Source: Actinoplanes philippinensis (GTDB taxonomy: Bacteria; Actinomycetota; Actinomycetes; Mycobacteriales; Micromonosporaceae). From it: DNA of 64,000 nucleotides. A program made the position numbers and the translations under genes. Positions within the stretch are counted from its first letter, which is position 1; the number at the start of each line of letters is the position of its first letter. A model generated the notes under the pieces. It made no database searches. It was not told the origin of the DNA and saw only the letters and a list, made by a program, of their open reading frames with translations. Shown in pieces: positions 51,002 to 60,116 of this stretch. Location: assembly GCF_900113015.1 (NCBI RefSeq), contig NZ_FONV01000003.1, positions 620,001 through 684,000 on the forward strand, given 5' to 3'.

Positions 51002-51862
51002 TCAGCGCAGGCTCGCGTCGGTGGCCAGCGCGGCCAGCTCGGCGTCGGACAGCGGCAGCTCCTCCAGCGGCTTCAGCCCGTTGGCGCGCGGGTCGGCGTA
51101 GGTCGGCGCCGTCGACTGCATCACGTAGACGACAGTGCCGTCGGAGTGCCGGTACCCGGCCCAGGCCGTCCCGTCGCCCTCGTGGATGACGCCCACCTTC
51201 GCGTCGCCCACGGTCACCGGCGTGCAGTCGCCGCCGCGGCCCCAGAACTGCTTCGCCACCGCGCACGCGTCCTGCGGCAGGCCGTTGCCCGGCTCGCTCA
51301 CCTCGACGATCAGCTCGCCGACACCATCGCCCTTGCCGATCGCCACCGAGGCCAGATACGTCCAGTACGACCCGTCGTTCTGGATGGTGGCCTGGTCGGA
51401 GCGGAACGGGATGCCGTCGCTCGTGGCGCCGGACTTCGCCTCGTACCCGTCCGGCACGACGGCCAGCAGCGAGGTCAGCAGCTTCTTGCCGTGCTGGTAG
51501 TGCGGGCCGCTGTCGGCGGTGGCGTCACCACCGTTCTCCGGCGGCCACACCGGCTCGGTCTTCTCGCCGCCCGCCGGCGCGGAGCCGGCCCAGCTCGGCG
51601 TCCCGGCCGGGAACGGCTGGACCGCGCCCGACGGCTCGGCGGCCACCTGCAGGTCCGTACCGCCGCCGGTTTGTGCCTGCCCCGGGATGACGGCGAGGGT
51701 GATGCCGAGGATGGCGGCGGCGGAGCCGATGCCGGCCAGCAGGTTGCGGCGGGTCTGTGCGCGGCGGGCCGCGGTGATCGCGGTCGCCGACTCCATCGGT
51801 GGCGGCTCCGGGTGCAGCGTGATCGTCTGCCGGAGCGCGGTGCGCAGTTCGTTCTCGTCCAT
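51002..51862 (-). CDS. Membrane-anchored partner of the SigE-type sigma factor
   Basis: 286 residues from the ATG at 51862. A short acidic N-terminus (MDENELRTALRQTITLHPEP), then a single membrane helix (NLLAGIGSAAAILGITLAVI), and a 210-residue extracytoplasmic part with Cys pair (QDACAVAKQFWGRGGDC). The gene is 11 bp after the sigma factor. Size, topology and position fit a sigma-regulator or a signal-receiving membrane protein, but it lacks a recognisable zinc anti-sigma (ZAS) motif. Tentative. Confidence 0.75.
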   Translation of the reverse strand: MDENELRTALRQTITLHPEPPPMESATAITAARRAQTRRNLLAGIGSAAAILGITLAVIPGQAQTGGGTDLQVAAEPSGAVQPFPAGTPSWAGSAPAGGEKTEPVWPPENGGDATADSGPHYQHGKKLLTSLLAVVPDGYEAKSGATSDGIPFRSDQATIQNDGSYWTYLASVAIGKGDGVGELIVEVSEPGNGLPQDACAVAKQFWGRGGDCTPVTVGDAKVGVIHEGDGTAWAGYRHSDGTVVYVMQSTAPTYADPRANGLKPLEELPLSDAELAALATDASLR

Positions 51863-51873
51863 GTCGGTTCCCC

Positions 51874-52374
51874 TCAGTCGGCCGTGACAGGATGGGCGAC
51901 CAGGGTTCGCAGCGTCTCCAGGCCGCGCGCCGCCTGGCTCTTGACGGTTCCCGCGGTGCAGCCGAGGGCCGCCGCGGTCTCCTCCACCGAGAGGTCCTGC
52001 CAGTAACGCAGCACCAGCACGGCCCGCTGCCGGGGCGGCACCTGGGCGAGCGCCCGCATCAGCGTCACCCGGTCCTCGCTGGGCTCCGGGTCCGCCGCGT
52101 GCTCGATCCGGGCGTCGTGCGGCCGCTCCCGCCGCCACCAGCCCCACCGGCCCTCGTCGATGAAGGACGAGATCAACACCCGGCGGAGGTACGGGTCGAG
52201 CGACTCGTGCCTCTGCACCCGGTTCCAGCGCAGGTAGAGCTTCGTGAAAGCGCTCTGTGTCAGGTCCTCGGCGCGATGCCAGTCGCCGCACAGCAGGAAA
52301 GCAGTCGCCCGCATAGCGGACGACCGTGCCGCAAAATACTCGGCGAACGCGCGATCACGGTCGCGGTCGCTCAT
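51874..52374 (-). CDS. SigE-family ECF RNA polymerase sigma factor
   Basis: 166 residues from the ATG at 52374. Region 2 (FAEYFAARSSAMRATAFLLC, then GDWHRAEDLTQSAFTKLYLR) and region 4 (VPPRQRAVLVLRYWQDLSVE, then ETAAALGCTAGTVKSQAARG) are complete. This is the SigE-like ECF class common in Micromonosporaceae and Streptomyces. It directs RNA polymerase to stress or envelope promoters; the co-transcribed membrane gene is its likely control partner. Confidence 0.93.
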   Translation of the reverse strand: MSDRDRDRAFAEYFAARSSAMRATAFLLCGDWHRAEDLTQSAFTKLYLRWNRVQRHESLDPYLRRVLISSFIDEGRWGWWRRERPHDARIEHAADPEPSEDRVTLMRALAQVPPRQRAVLVLRYWQDLSVEETAAALGCTAGTVKSQAARGLETLRTLVAHPVTAD

Positions 52375-52447
52375 GCCGGTCCCCCATCCTGTCGGTCCGC
52401 TAAACACGAGGTGACCATGGCGCGGGGTTGCACGGCTGCGGCGGAAA

Positions 52448-52483
52448 GTTGCAGGGAGGCCGCCGGACCGGCCTCCCCGCAAC
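52448..52483 (-). terminator. Hairpin after the TAXI binding-protein gene
   Basis: GTTGC-A-GGGAGGCCG pairs with CGGCCTCCC-C-GCAAC (52448-52483) with one mismatch, 3 bp after the minus-strand stop at 52486. Confidence 0.75.
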
Positions 52484-52485
52484 CT

Positions 52486-53484
52486 CTACTTAGGGGCGTT
52501 CAGATCGTCGAGCGCCTTCGCCGAGCCCCGGTGCAGGACCACCGGGCTCGTCTTCCGGGCCGTGTCGAGGCTGATCTCCTTGGCCGCGGCGTTGGCCTGC
52601 TCCAGTTGCGTCTTGCGCTCGAAGAGGGTCTTGGTCAGCACGCACGCCACGTTCGGGTCCAGGTTCTCCCGGACGAGCAGGACGTTCGGGACCACGATCG
52701 TCTTCACATCGGCCGGGGTCTTGTAGACGGCGGCCGGGATGACCCCCTCCTGGTAGACCTCGTTGATCTTCTGCAGCTCCGGCAGAACCGGCGTGATGTC
52801 CAGGAAATCGACCTTGTCCGCACCGGTGGTGAGCAGGTCGGTGATCCCGGGCGTGGGCAGGCCGCCGGAGAAGAACATCGCGTCGATCGTGCCCTCCTTC
52901 ATCCCGTCCACGGTCTTCGTCAGGTCCAGCTTCTGCGCCTGCACGTCGGTCTCGGCCAGCCCGGCCGCCTTCAGCACCCGGTTGGCGATGACCTCGGTGC
53001 CGGATTTCGGGGAGCCGGTCGAGACCCGCTTGCCCTTCATCCCGGCGACGTCCTTGATGCCCGCCTCCTTGCGGACGATCACCTGCGTGTAGTTGGTGTG
53101 GATCCGGCTGAGCGCCTGCACCGGCTGCTTCGCGGTGAAGCTGCCGGTGCCGTTCACCGCGTCGGCGGCGGTGTCGGCCAGCGAGAACGCCACGTCGTAG
53201 GTGCCGGCGACCAGCTGCTGGATGTTCTGCACCGACGCGCCGGTCTCCGACGCGGTGGCCTGGACGTTCTTGCCCACCGCGTTGACCTGCTCGGCGAACG
53301 CGTTGCCGACGGCGAAGTAGACGCCGATGGCGTTACCGGTGGCGATGCCGACACGGGTGGCCTGGGCCACCTCGCAGGTGACAGCGCCGCCGGTGTCGGT
53401 GCCGGCGGTGTCCTGCCGGCCGCCGCACGCCGCGGTGGCGGCCGCGAGCGTGCTGACCAGCGTGATACCCACTATTCGTCTCAT
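52486..53484 (-). CDS. TAXI-family TRAP transporter solute-binding protein
   Basis: 332 residues. Lipoprotein signal (GITLVSTLAAATAAC). The mature fold matches TAXI proteins: VGIATGNAIGVYFAVGNAFA, GTYDVAFSLADTAADAV, KGKRVSTGSPKSGTEVIANR and DAMFFSGGLPTPGITDL. It binds an organic acid or amino acid outside the membrane for the fused TRAP permease, whose stop overlaps its start by ATGA. The ligand is unknown (glutamate-type and carboxylate ligands are usual). Confidence 0.92.
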   Translation of the reverse strand: MRRIVGITLVSTLAAATAACGGRQDTAGTDTGGAVTCEVAQATRVGIATGNAIGVYFAVGNAFAEQVNAVGKNVQATASETGASVQNIQQLVAGTYDVAFSLADTAADAVNGTGSFTAKQPVQALSRIHTNYTQVIVRKEAGIKDVAGMKGKRVSTGSPKSGTEVIANRVLKAAGLAETDVQAQKLDLTKTVDGMKEGTIDAMFFSGGLPTPGITDLLTTGADKVDFLDITPVLPELQKINEVYQEGVIPAAVYKTPADVKTIVVPNVLLVRENLDPNVACVLTKTLFERKTQLEQANAAAKEISLDTARKTSPVVLHRGSAKALDDLNAPK

Positions 53485-55535
53485 GCTTCTCCTTCAGGAG
53501 GGTGGTGCGGCAAGGGGCGAACCTCAAGGGGGGTCTTGGGCCGGCGTCGTTCCAGACCGGCGAGGAGTACGGCCACCAGCAGCGCGGTCAGCCCGGCGAG
53601 GACGCTGGCCGTCTCCAGGTACAGCAGCAGAAGCCCGGACAGTCCCGCCGCGACCCGGCTCACCCGGCCGGCCGGGCCCACCCCGGGCACCCAGCCGCCG
53701 GTCGCGATCGCCAGCCCGAGCACCGCGAGCCCGGCGACCACCGTCGTCCACACGATCCCGGCGAACGAGCCGCGGGCCAGCAGATGCTCGCCGTTGGAGG
53801 TGAGGACGAACGCGAGCGGCGCCAGGAAGGCGGGCAGCGCGTACTTGAGGGCCTGCCACATGGTCGCGATGGTGCGGCCGCCGGTGATCGCGCTCGCGCC
53901 GACGGCGGCCAGCGCGGTCGGCGGGGTCACCTCGGACAGCACCGAGTAGTAGAAGACGAACATCGCCGCGGCCGGCGCCGGCACGCCGAGCGTCAGCAGC
54001 GCCGGCCCGATGATCACCCAGCCGATGATGAAACTCGCCGTCACCGGCACCGCCAGCCCCAGCAGCGCCAGCGCGAACGCCGCCAGCACCGCGGTCAGCG
54101 CCAGCACCGCGGCCGGCTCGTCGGTGATCGCCTTCGCGCCGTTGACCAGCAGCGACGCCAACTGCGCGCCGAGGCCGGTCTTCGTTGTGGTCGCGGTGAT
54201 CACCCCGGCGGCGGCGCACACGGCGACGACCGGCAGCACCCCGCGCACCCCGGCCGCCAGCGCCGCGAAGATCCGTGGCGGGGTGAGCCGGGCGTCACGG
54301 TCGAGGAACGACAGCATGCCGGCGAGGATCGTCGCGTACACCACCGAGCGGGTCGCGCTCTGCCCCAGCGCCAGCAGCACCACGATGACGATCAGCGACG
54401 AGAAGTGGTAGCCGAACCGGGTCAGCAGCCGCCACGCGCTGGTCGGCGGCGCGTCGACGGCCCGCACCGCGAACCGCCGCACGTCGATCTCCACCGCCAG
54501 CAGGATGCCCAGGTAGTAGAGGACCGTCGGGATCATCGCCCAGCCGAGGACGGTCAGATAGGAGACGTTCAGGTACTCGGCGACGATGAACGCCGCGGCG
54601 CCCAGCGTCGGCGGCGAGAGGATCGCGCCGACCCCGGCCGCGGCCAGCATGCCCCCGGCCTGCTCCGGCGGATAACCGGCCCGGCGCAGCATCGGCCAGG
54701 TGACCGCGCCGACGCTGACGGCGGTGGCCGTACCCGAACCGGAGACCGTGCCCAGAAGGAACCCGGCAGCGACCGCCGTGCGTCCCGCCGCGCTGCGCGA
54801 CCGCCGGAAGGCGGCGACCGACAGGTCGACGAAGAACCGGCTCGCCCCGGACAGGTCGAGGACCGCGCCGTAGATGGTGAACAGCACGATGTAGGTGGCC
54901 GCCACGTCCAGCGGCGTGCCGTAGAACCCGCTGCCGGAGTTGTAAAGTGCGTCGACGATCTGCCCGAAGTCGAGCCCCGCATGTGCGATCGGCCAGGTCT
55001 GCGGCAGCAGCCCGCCGTAGTAGGCGTAGCCGAGGAAGATCAGGCAGACCGCCGGCAGCGCCCAGCCGGTGGTGCGCCGGCACGCCTCGATCAGCAGCAC
55101 CAGCAGCACCGTGCCGAACACCACGTCGACCGGTTCGAGCAGCCCCTGCCGCGACAGGAACCCGTCGTAGCCGCCGTCGAACGGATTCAACGGATACAGA
55201 CAGACCAGCAATGCGGCGGCGGCGAGAACCCAGTCACTCACCGAGGGCGATTCCCGCCCCTTGCCCCAGCCCGACCGGTACGCCAGGAAGACGAGCGGAA
55301 GCGTGCCGGCCAGGAAGATGATCAGGTAGTACTGGCTGCCCTGGGCGAGCGGCCGGAACACCTGCCACAACACGAGCACCGCCACGGCGAACGCGGCCAC
55401 CGACACGGCCGCCCCGACCCGCCCGCCGAGCACCCGGGCCGGCCGCTCCTCATCGTCGTAGTGCACAGCGGGCGCCGCCGCCTCCCCTTCGGCCAGCCGC
55501 TGAGCGGCCCCCGCCAAAGATCGATCATCGCCCAT
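53481..55535 (-). CDS. TRAP transporter permease, fused small and large subunits (TAXI type)
   Basis: 684 residues from the ATG at 55535. About 17-18 membrane helices. An N-terminal part of about five (DctQ-like) is fused to a DctM-like half with VSGSGTATAVSVGAVTWPML and SEVTPPTALAAVGASAITGG. It is sodium- or proton-driven and ATP-independent. It starts 60 bp after the KamA stop of the biosynthetic operon, without a clear terminator, so it may be read from the same transcript and could import a precursor. That link is inferred from distance only. Confidence 0.92.
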   Translation of the reverse strand: MGDDRSLAGAAQRLAEGEAAAPAVHYDDEERPARVLGGRVGAAVSVAAFAVAVLVLWQVFRPLAQGSQYYLIIFLAGTLPLVFLAYRSGWGKGRESPSVSDWVLAAAALLVCLYPLNPFDGGYDGFLSRQGLLEPVDVVFGTVLLVLLIEACRRTTGWALPAVCLIFLGYAYYGGLLPQTWPIAHAGLDFGQIVDALYNSGSGFYGTPLDVAATYIVLFTIYGAVLDLSGASRFFVDLSVAAFRRSRSAAGRTAVAAGFLLGTVSGSGTATAVSVGAVTWPMLRRAGYPPEQAGGMLAAAGVGAILSPPTLGAAAFIVAEYLNVSYLTVLGWAMIPTVLYYLGILLAVEIDVRRFAVRAVDAPPTSAWRLLTRFGYHFSSLIVIVVLLALGQSATRSVVYATILAGMLSFLDRDARLTPPRIFAALAAGVRGVLPVVAVCAAAGVITATTTKTGLGAQLASLLVNGAKAITDEPAAVLALTAVLAAFALALLGLAVPVTASFIIGWVIIGPALLTLGVPAPAAAMFVFYYSVLSEVTPPTALAAVGASAITGGRTIATMWQALKYALPAFLAPLAFVLTSNGEHLLARGSFAGIVWTTVVAGLAVLGLAIATGGWVPGVGPAGRVSRVAAGLSGLLLLYLETASVLAGLTALLVAVLLAGLERRRPKTPLEVRPLPHHPPEGEA

Positions 55536-55595
55536 GAACCGGACAGTACTACGCCCCTTCCCGTCCGGTGATCCACGCCGCTCCCTCACGCCCCC

Positions 55596-56903
55596 TCAAC
55601 GACCCACCCCCTGTGCCCGCCACCAGGACCGGCCGGACGGGGGCAGGGAGCTGATCGGGTCGTAGAAGGGGTAGACGGTTCCGGGGGTGTCGGCGTACGG
55701 CTTGGTCCAGTGGGAGATTCCGCGGGTGCGGTCGTAGGCGGCGGCCTGGTGGACCCAGCGTTTGCCGACGTACGGGACGTCGCAGACGATGCGGGGCGTG
55801 GCGTATCCGGGGAGGTGGCCCATGATCTCGTCCTGGAGGGACTGGGCGCGGTGCAGCGGGACGCGCCAGTGTTCGGCGTTCGGGATCATGTCGCACTGGT
55901 AGAAGTAGTACGGGGTGATGCCGGCCTCGCCGTGCAGGGTGAAGCACAGGTCCAGCAGCGTGGATCGGTCGTCGTTGACCCCGGCCATCAGGACGCCCTG
56001 GTTGCGGACGTCGCGGACGCCGGTTCGCAGCAGGGTGCGGGCGGCCTCGACGACCAGCGGGGTGATCGACCGGGCGTGGTTGGCGTGGGTGTGGACGGCC
56101 AGGTTGACGCCGCGGGCGGCCGCTGTGGTGGCCAGGCGGGTCATGCCGTCGGTCACCTCCGGCTGCAACCAGTGCTGGGGCAGGCCGATGACCGCCTTGC
56201 TGGCCAGCCGGATGTCGCGGATCGCGTCGAGGTCGAGCAGCTGGGTGACGAAGTGTTCCAGCTGCGGCCACGGCACGTTCGCCACGTCGCCGCCGGAGAC
56301 GACCACGTCGCGGACCGTGGGATGGCGTTTCAGATAGTCGAGCATCAGCTCCTGGCGGTTGCCGGAGCGCAGCCCGAAGCGGGCCTTCGTCACCTGCGGG
56401 GTGGACTGGCCGACCAGGTCCATCCGGGTGCAGTGGCCGCAGTACTGCGGGCAGGTGGTGACCAGCTCGGCGAGGACCTTGGTGGGATAGCGGTGGACCA
56501 GGCCCTCGGTCACCCACATCTCGGCCTCGTGCAACGAGTCGCGCTGGGCGTACGGATGACTCGGCCACCGCGGATCCCGGTCGCTGAGCAGCGGGAGCAT
56601 GTAGCGGCGGATCGGGTCGGCACGGAACGACGCCGAGTCCCGTACCGCCATCGTGTTGAGCATCTGCGGGGTGAGCAGCGTCGACATGGTGGCGGTGCGG
56701 GAGTGATCGGCGGTGAGGTCGGCGTAGACGTCGTCGCCGAGCAGGTTCCCGGCGACGGCGTGCAGCGCTCGGGCGTTGCGGACGCTGTGCACCCGCTGCC
56801 AGCGGGGGTCACGCCACTGCCGTGGGGTGACCTCCCGCCAGCCGGGCAGGCGGCGCCAGTCCGGTTCGGCCGGCGCGGCCCGGGTGTAGGCGTACCCGCT
56901 CAT
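55596..56903 (-). CDS. KamA-family radical SAM aminomutase (lysine 2,3-aminomutase-like)
   Basis: 435 residues; its ATG overlaps the stop of the AMP-ligase (ATGA). The radical SAM iron-sulfur motif is TCPQYCGHCTRMDLVG, Cys 151, 155 and 158 (CxxxCxxC). Also seen: VVVSGGDVANVPWPQLEHF and TPYYFYQCDMIPNAEHWRVP. The family moves an alpha-amino group to the beta position using PLP and SAM. L-lysine is the usual substrate for the actinobacterial group, but arginine and glutamate versions exist. A beta-amino-acid precursor for the surrounding carrier-protein genes is a natural inference. Confidence 0.88.
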   Translation of the reverse strand: MSGYAYTRAAPAEPDWRRLPGWREVTPRQWRDPRWQRVHSVRNARALHAVAGNLLGDDVYADLTADHSRTATMSTLLTPQMLNTMAVRDSASFRADPIRRYMLPLLSDRDPRWPSHPYAQRDSLHEAEMWVTEGLVHRYPTKVLAELVTTCPQYCGHCTRMDLVGQSTPQVTKARFGLRSGNRQELMLDYLKRHPTVRDVVVSGGDVANVPWPQLEHFVTQLLDLDAIRDIRLASKAVIGLPQHWLQPEVTDGMTRLATTAAARGVNLAVHTHANHARSITPLVVEAARTLLRTGVRDVRNQGVLMAGVNDDRSTLLDLCFTLHGEAGITPYYFYQCDMIPNAEHWRVPLHRAQSLQDEIMGHLPGYATPRIVCDVPYVGKRWVHQAAAYDRTRGISHWTKPYADTPGTVYPFYDPISSLPPSGRSWWRAQGVGR

Positions 56904-58585
56904 GCCCGGTGGAACATGCCGGCGTAACGGGTGCGCAGCTCGCGTTTGAGCACCTTGCCGGTCGGGCCGAGCGGGAAGTCCCGGACGATCTCGACGGCGG
57001 CGAGGGGGGCCAGGCCGGCCGCGGCGAGCTCCTTGCCGGCCTTCTCCAGCAGCCCGTCCGAGGGTGCGCCGGCCTGCAGCTGAACCACGGCGATCGGCAC
57101 CTGGGCGTGGCCGTCGGGGCCGGGCACGCCGATCACCGCGCAGTCCAGGACGACGTCGGCGCAGTCGGCGATCAGCACCTCCTCGACGGGCAGGCTGTAG
57201 ACCGGGCCGTCGGCGGTGTCGATGACGTCGACCGTACGGTCGAGGTGGTAGAAGTTTCCGTCGCTGTCGCGACGGGCGACATCGCCGGTCAGCCAGAAGC
57301 CGTTGAGCTCGAAACTCGCGGTGAGGCGGGGGTTCTTCCAGTAGCCGGGGGTACGCGACGGAGTGATCACCCCGAGCAGCCCGACCGTCCCGTCGGGCAC
57401 CTCGTCGCCGTTCTCGTCGAGCACCGCCGCCTTGATCACCGCCTCCTGCGCCTTGCCGACGCACCTGTCGTTGCGCGGGGTCTCCGGGGTGGTGAGCCCG
57501 CCGAACAGGGCCATGCCCATCTCGGAGGAGCCCAGCCCGTCGACGAACTGGGATCCGGGCAGCGGCGCGCCGGCGTCGGCGCCGGGCGGCAGCAGCCACG
57601 CGGCGACGAGTCCGGCGGGCCGTTCGCCGAGGGTCACCAGCCGCCGGATGTGGCCGTAGTGCGCCGAGTCGCCGGTGTTGAACCAGGAGTGCACCTTCGC
57701 GGCGCCGCGCACCGGCAGCTCCCCCGTGGCGAGCTCGACGAACGTCCGCGGGAAGGACGCCAGCATGGTCGGCTGGAACGCCTCCATCACCGGCTCGACC
57801 ACGGATCGCCGCCAGTCGCCCATGACGACGGTGGGCAGGCCGAGCAGGACCGCGGTGAGGAAGTAGCTGAGCCCGCCGGCGTGGGTGTGCGGCATCAGCG
57901 ACATGAGCCGGTCGTACGGCTGTGCCGGGAACCGGGTCATCCGCGGCTGCTTGCCGTCCCAGAAGCTGCGGTGGCCGAGGATCGTCGACTTGGGGGTGCC
58001 GGTGGTGCCGGACGAGTGGATCAGCGCGCACACGTCGTCGGGCTCGTGCCGGTACGGGTACTCCCCCGGCAGTTCGGCGGCGCTGTCGTCGAAGGCCTGG
58101 ATCTCGGCGGCGAGCGCCAGGAACCGGGGCCGCCGGGCGGGGGCGGCGCGGTAGGCGGAGGCGAGCCGGGTGGTGTCGTCGGCGACCACCCCGACCACGC
58201 CGACGTGTTCCAGGTAGCGCAGCAGCACGTCGAGCCGCATCGCGTCGTTGATCATCGCGGGGATGGCGCCGAGCGCGGTCAGGGCCAGGTAGTGGATCAG
58301 CGGCTCCAGTCCTTCGGCGACCACGATGCCGACCGGGTCGCCGGGCCGGACGCCGTTGGCCCGGTACCACCTGGCGTACCGGTCGCGCAGCGCCACCAGA
58401 TCGAGCAGGCTGTGCCCGCGCAGGGTGACCCGGCCGCGCGGGTCGGCGCTGTGGGTGTAGATCATCGGCACGGCCCGGTTGGGGTTGAGGCGTACCGCGT
58501 GGTCGAGGAAGTTGCCGGCCCCCAGGCCGGGCTCGGTCATGAACTGCTCACGCACGCTCAGCGGAGCGATCGGACTGTCGGTCAT
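56900..58585 (-). CDS. AMP-dependent acyl-CoA synthetase/ligase
   Basis: 561 residues from ATG 58585, or 562 from GTG 58588; the start overlaps the amine-oxidase stop. P-loop ALIHSSGTTGTPKSTILGHR, then MPHTHAGGLSYFLTAVL, FNTGDSAHYGH and DFPLGPTGKVLKRELRTRYA with the catalytic Lys. It activates a carboxylic acid as adenylate and loads it onto CoA or a carrier thiol. Substrate unknown. In the operon it lies between the amine oxidase and the KamA gene, so it may activate the acyl partner of the amino-acid unit. Confidence 0.9.
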   Translation of the reverse strand: MTDSPIAPLSVREQFMTEPGLGAGNFLDHAVRLNPNRAVPMIYTHSADPRGRVTLRGHSLLDLVALRDRYARWYRANGVRPGDPVGIVVAEGLEPLIHYLALTALGAIPAMINDAMRLDVLLRYLEHVGVVGVVADDTTRLASAYRAAPARRPRFLALAAEIQAFDDSAAELPGEYPYRHEPDDVCALIHSSGTTGTPKSTILGHRSFWDGKQPRMTRFPAQPYDRLMSLMPHTHAGGLSYFLTAVLLGLPTVVMGDWRRSVVEPVMEAFQPTMLASFPRTFVELATGELPVRGAAKVHSWFNTGDSAHYGHIRRLVTLGERPAGLVAAWLLPPGADAGAPLPGSQFVDGLGSSEMGMALFGGLTTPETPRNDRCVGKAQEAVIKAAVLDENGDEVPDGTVGLLGVITPSRTPGYWKNPRLTASFELNGFWLTGDVARRDSDGNFYHLDRTVDVIDTADGPVYSLPVEEVLIADCADVVLDCAVIGVPGPDGHAQVPIAVVQLQAGAPSDGLLEKAGKELAAAGLAPLAAVEIVRDFPLGPTGKVLKRELRTRYAGMFHRA

Positions 58586-59883
58586 CACTGCTTCCCTTCG
58601 AGAGAGAGAACCTCGGCGGCCACCCGGTGGCCGGATCGGATCGCGCCTTCCATCAGCCCGAAGAACTCGGTGCTGGTCTCGGTGCCGGCCCAGTGCACGC
58701 GCCCGTGCGGGGTGGTCAGGTGCGGCCCGAGGCGGGTCCAGTCGCCGGGCCCGAACACGGCCGCGTAGCAGCCCTTGCTGTACGGCTCGTTCACCCAGTC
58801 GGTGACGTGCACGGCGACCGGCGGCGGCAGCTGCGGGAACAGCTCGCGGACCTGCCGCAGCACCCCGGCCTCGCGGGCGGCGGGCGTCAGGCCGGCGAAC
58901 CGGTACGCCTCGGCGCCGGTGACGAACCCGGTCAGCACCCCGGCCCCGCCCTGCGGCGGCGAGTCGTCCACCGTCGACAGCAGCGGCCCGGTGGCGCTCA
59001 CCGACCAGCCGGAGAGCCCCTGCTCCTGCCAGTACGGCCGGTCGTAGACGAGCTGCGCCTTGACCGCGCAGCCTCGCCCGGTGACCGCCGTGGCCCGGGG
59101 CGCGGGCCGGCCGGGCCGGTAGTCGACCGCCTCGGCCAGCAGCGGCGGCACGGCCATCACGACGGCGTCGCCGGTGACCCGCAGGTCGCCGGATTCGACG
59201 ACGACCCGGCCACCGGACTGGTCGACGGCGTGCACCGGCCGGGCGAGCCGCACACGATCGCCGAGCTGCTCGGCGAGCCGCTCGGCCACCTGGTGCGCGC
59301 CGCCGAGCACCCGGTCCTGCTGGGCGCCGCCCTCGAACGCGTTGAGGTATCTGATGCCTCCGCCGGAGCGCAGATAGAAGGCCATGTGCCGGACCGAGAT
59401 CGCGGCCGGGTCGGCGGCCATCATCTCGCCGAGGAACAGCGGGAAGAACAGCCGCGCGTCGGGGTGCGGCAGGTTCGCTGCCGCCCAGTCGGCGGCGGTC
59501 ATCGTGTCGGAGGGCGTGTCCGGGCCGTAGGTCAGGTCGTGGAGCAGGTCGAACATCTCGCCCAGCGCGACCGCGTTGAGCGGCGGGAACCGCCCGGCGC
59601 GGGTCTTCCCGCCGTGCCCGAGGGCGAACCGGCTGTCGCCGCGCATCGCCGTCGGGGTCGCCGACAGGCCCAGGCCGGCCATCAGTTTGTGCAGCTCGGT
59701 GTGCCGGTCACCGAGATAGGCGGCGCCCGCGTCGACCCACGCGCCGGGCGCCACCTCGATGCCGTGGGTGCGCCCGCCGACCCGGTCGCGGGCCTCCAGC
59801 ACGACGACGTCGGCGCCGGCCGCGTCCAGGTCGGTGGCCGCGGTCAGCCCGGCCAGCCCGGCCCCGACCACCACCACCCTCAT
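58585..59883 (-). CDS. FAD-dependent amine oxidase
   Basis: 432 residues. N-terminal FAD motif VVVVGAGLAGLTAATDLDAA and EARDRVGGRTHGIEVAPGA, and C-terminal GRVHWAGTETSTEFFGLMEG, the flavin monoamine oxidase signature. It oxidises a C-N bond of an amino acid or amine to an imine. The ATG overlaps the carrier-protein stop (ATGA), which suggests that it may act on a carrier-bound aminoacyl group, though acting on a free amine is also possible. Length is typical. Substrate unknown. Confidence 0.9.
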   Translation of the reverse strand: MRVVVVGAGLAGLTAATDLDAAGADVVVLEARDRVGGRTHGIEVAPGAWVDAGAAYLGDRHTELHKLMAGLGLSATPTAMRGDSRFALGHGGKTRAGRFPPLNAVALGEMFDLLHDLTYGPDTPSDTMTAADWAAANLPHPDARLFFPLFLGEMMAADPAAISVRHMAFYLRSGGGIRYLNAFEGGAQQDRVLGGAHQVAERLAEQLGDRVRLARPVHAVDQSGGRVVVESGDLRVTGDAVVMAVPPLLAEAVDYRPGRPAPRATAVTGRGCAVKAQLVYDRPYWQEQGLSGWSVSATGPLLSTVDDSPPQGGAGVLTGFVTGAEAYRFAGLTPAAREAGVLRQVRELFPQLPPPVAVHVTDWVNEPYSKGCYAAVFGPGDWTRLGPHLTTPHGRVHWAGTETSTEFFGLMEGAIRSGHRVAAEVLSLEGKQ

Positions 59884-60116
59884 GCGGGACCGCCCGGGAG
59901 CGGGCCGGCGGTGACCGTGCCGGCCAGCGTGGCCGGGGTCGGGGCCATCAGGAAGTCCTCGAAGGTCAGCTCGACGCCGTGCTCGCGGGCCACGGCGCTG
60001 AGCACCCGGGTGGCCAGCAGCGAGTCGCCGCCCGCGTCGAAGAAGTCGGATTCCTCGGTGACGTCCGGGTTCTCCAGCACCCGCCGGAACAGGGCGGTCG
60101 CCTGGTGGACGTTCAT
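59880..60116 (-). CDS. Stand-alone peptidyl/acyl carrier protein
   Basis: 78 residues from the ATG at 60116. The phosphopantetheine site is FFDAGGDSLLATRVLS, with Ser32. The rest is a small four-helix bundle (NVHQATALFRRVLENPD, LTFEDFLMAPTPATLAG). It would carry the amino acid loaded by the adjacent adenylation protein. ATGA overlaps connect both sides. A phosphopantetheinyl transferase is not in the window. Confidence 0.95.
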   Translation of the reverse strand: MNVHQATALFRRVLENPDVTEESDFFDAGGDSLLATRVLSAVAREHGVELTFEDFLMAPTPATLAGTVTAGPLPGGPA

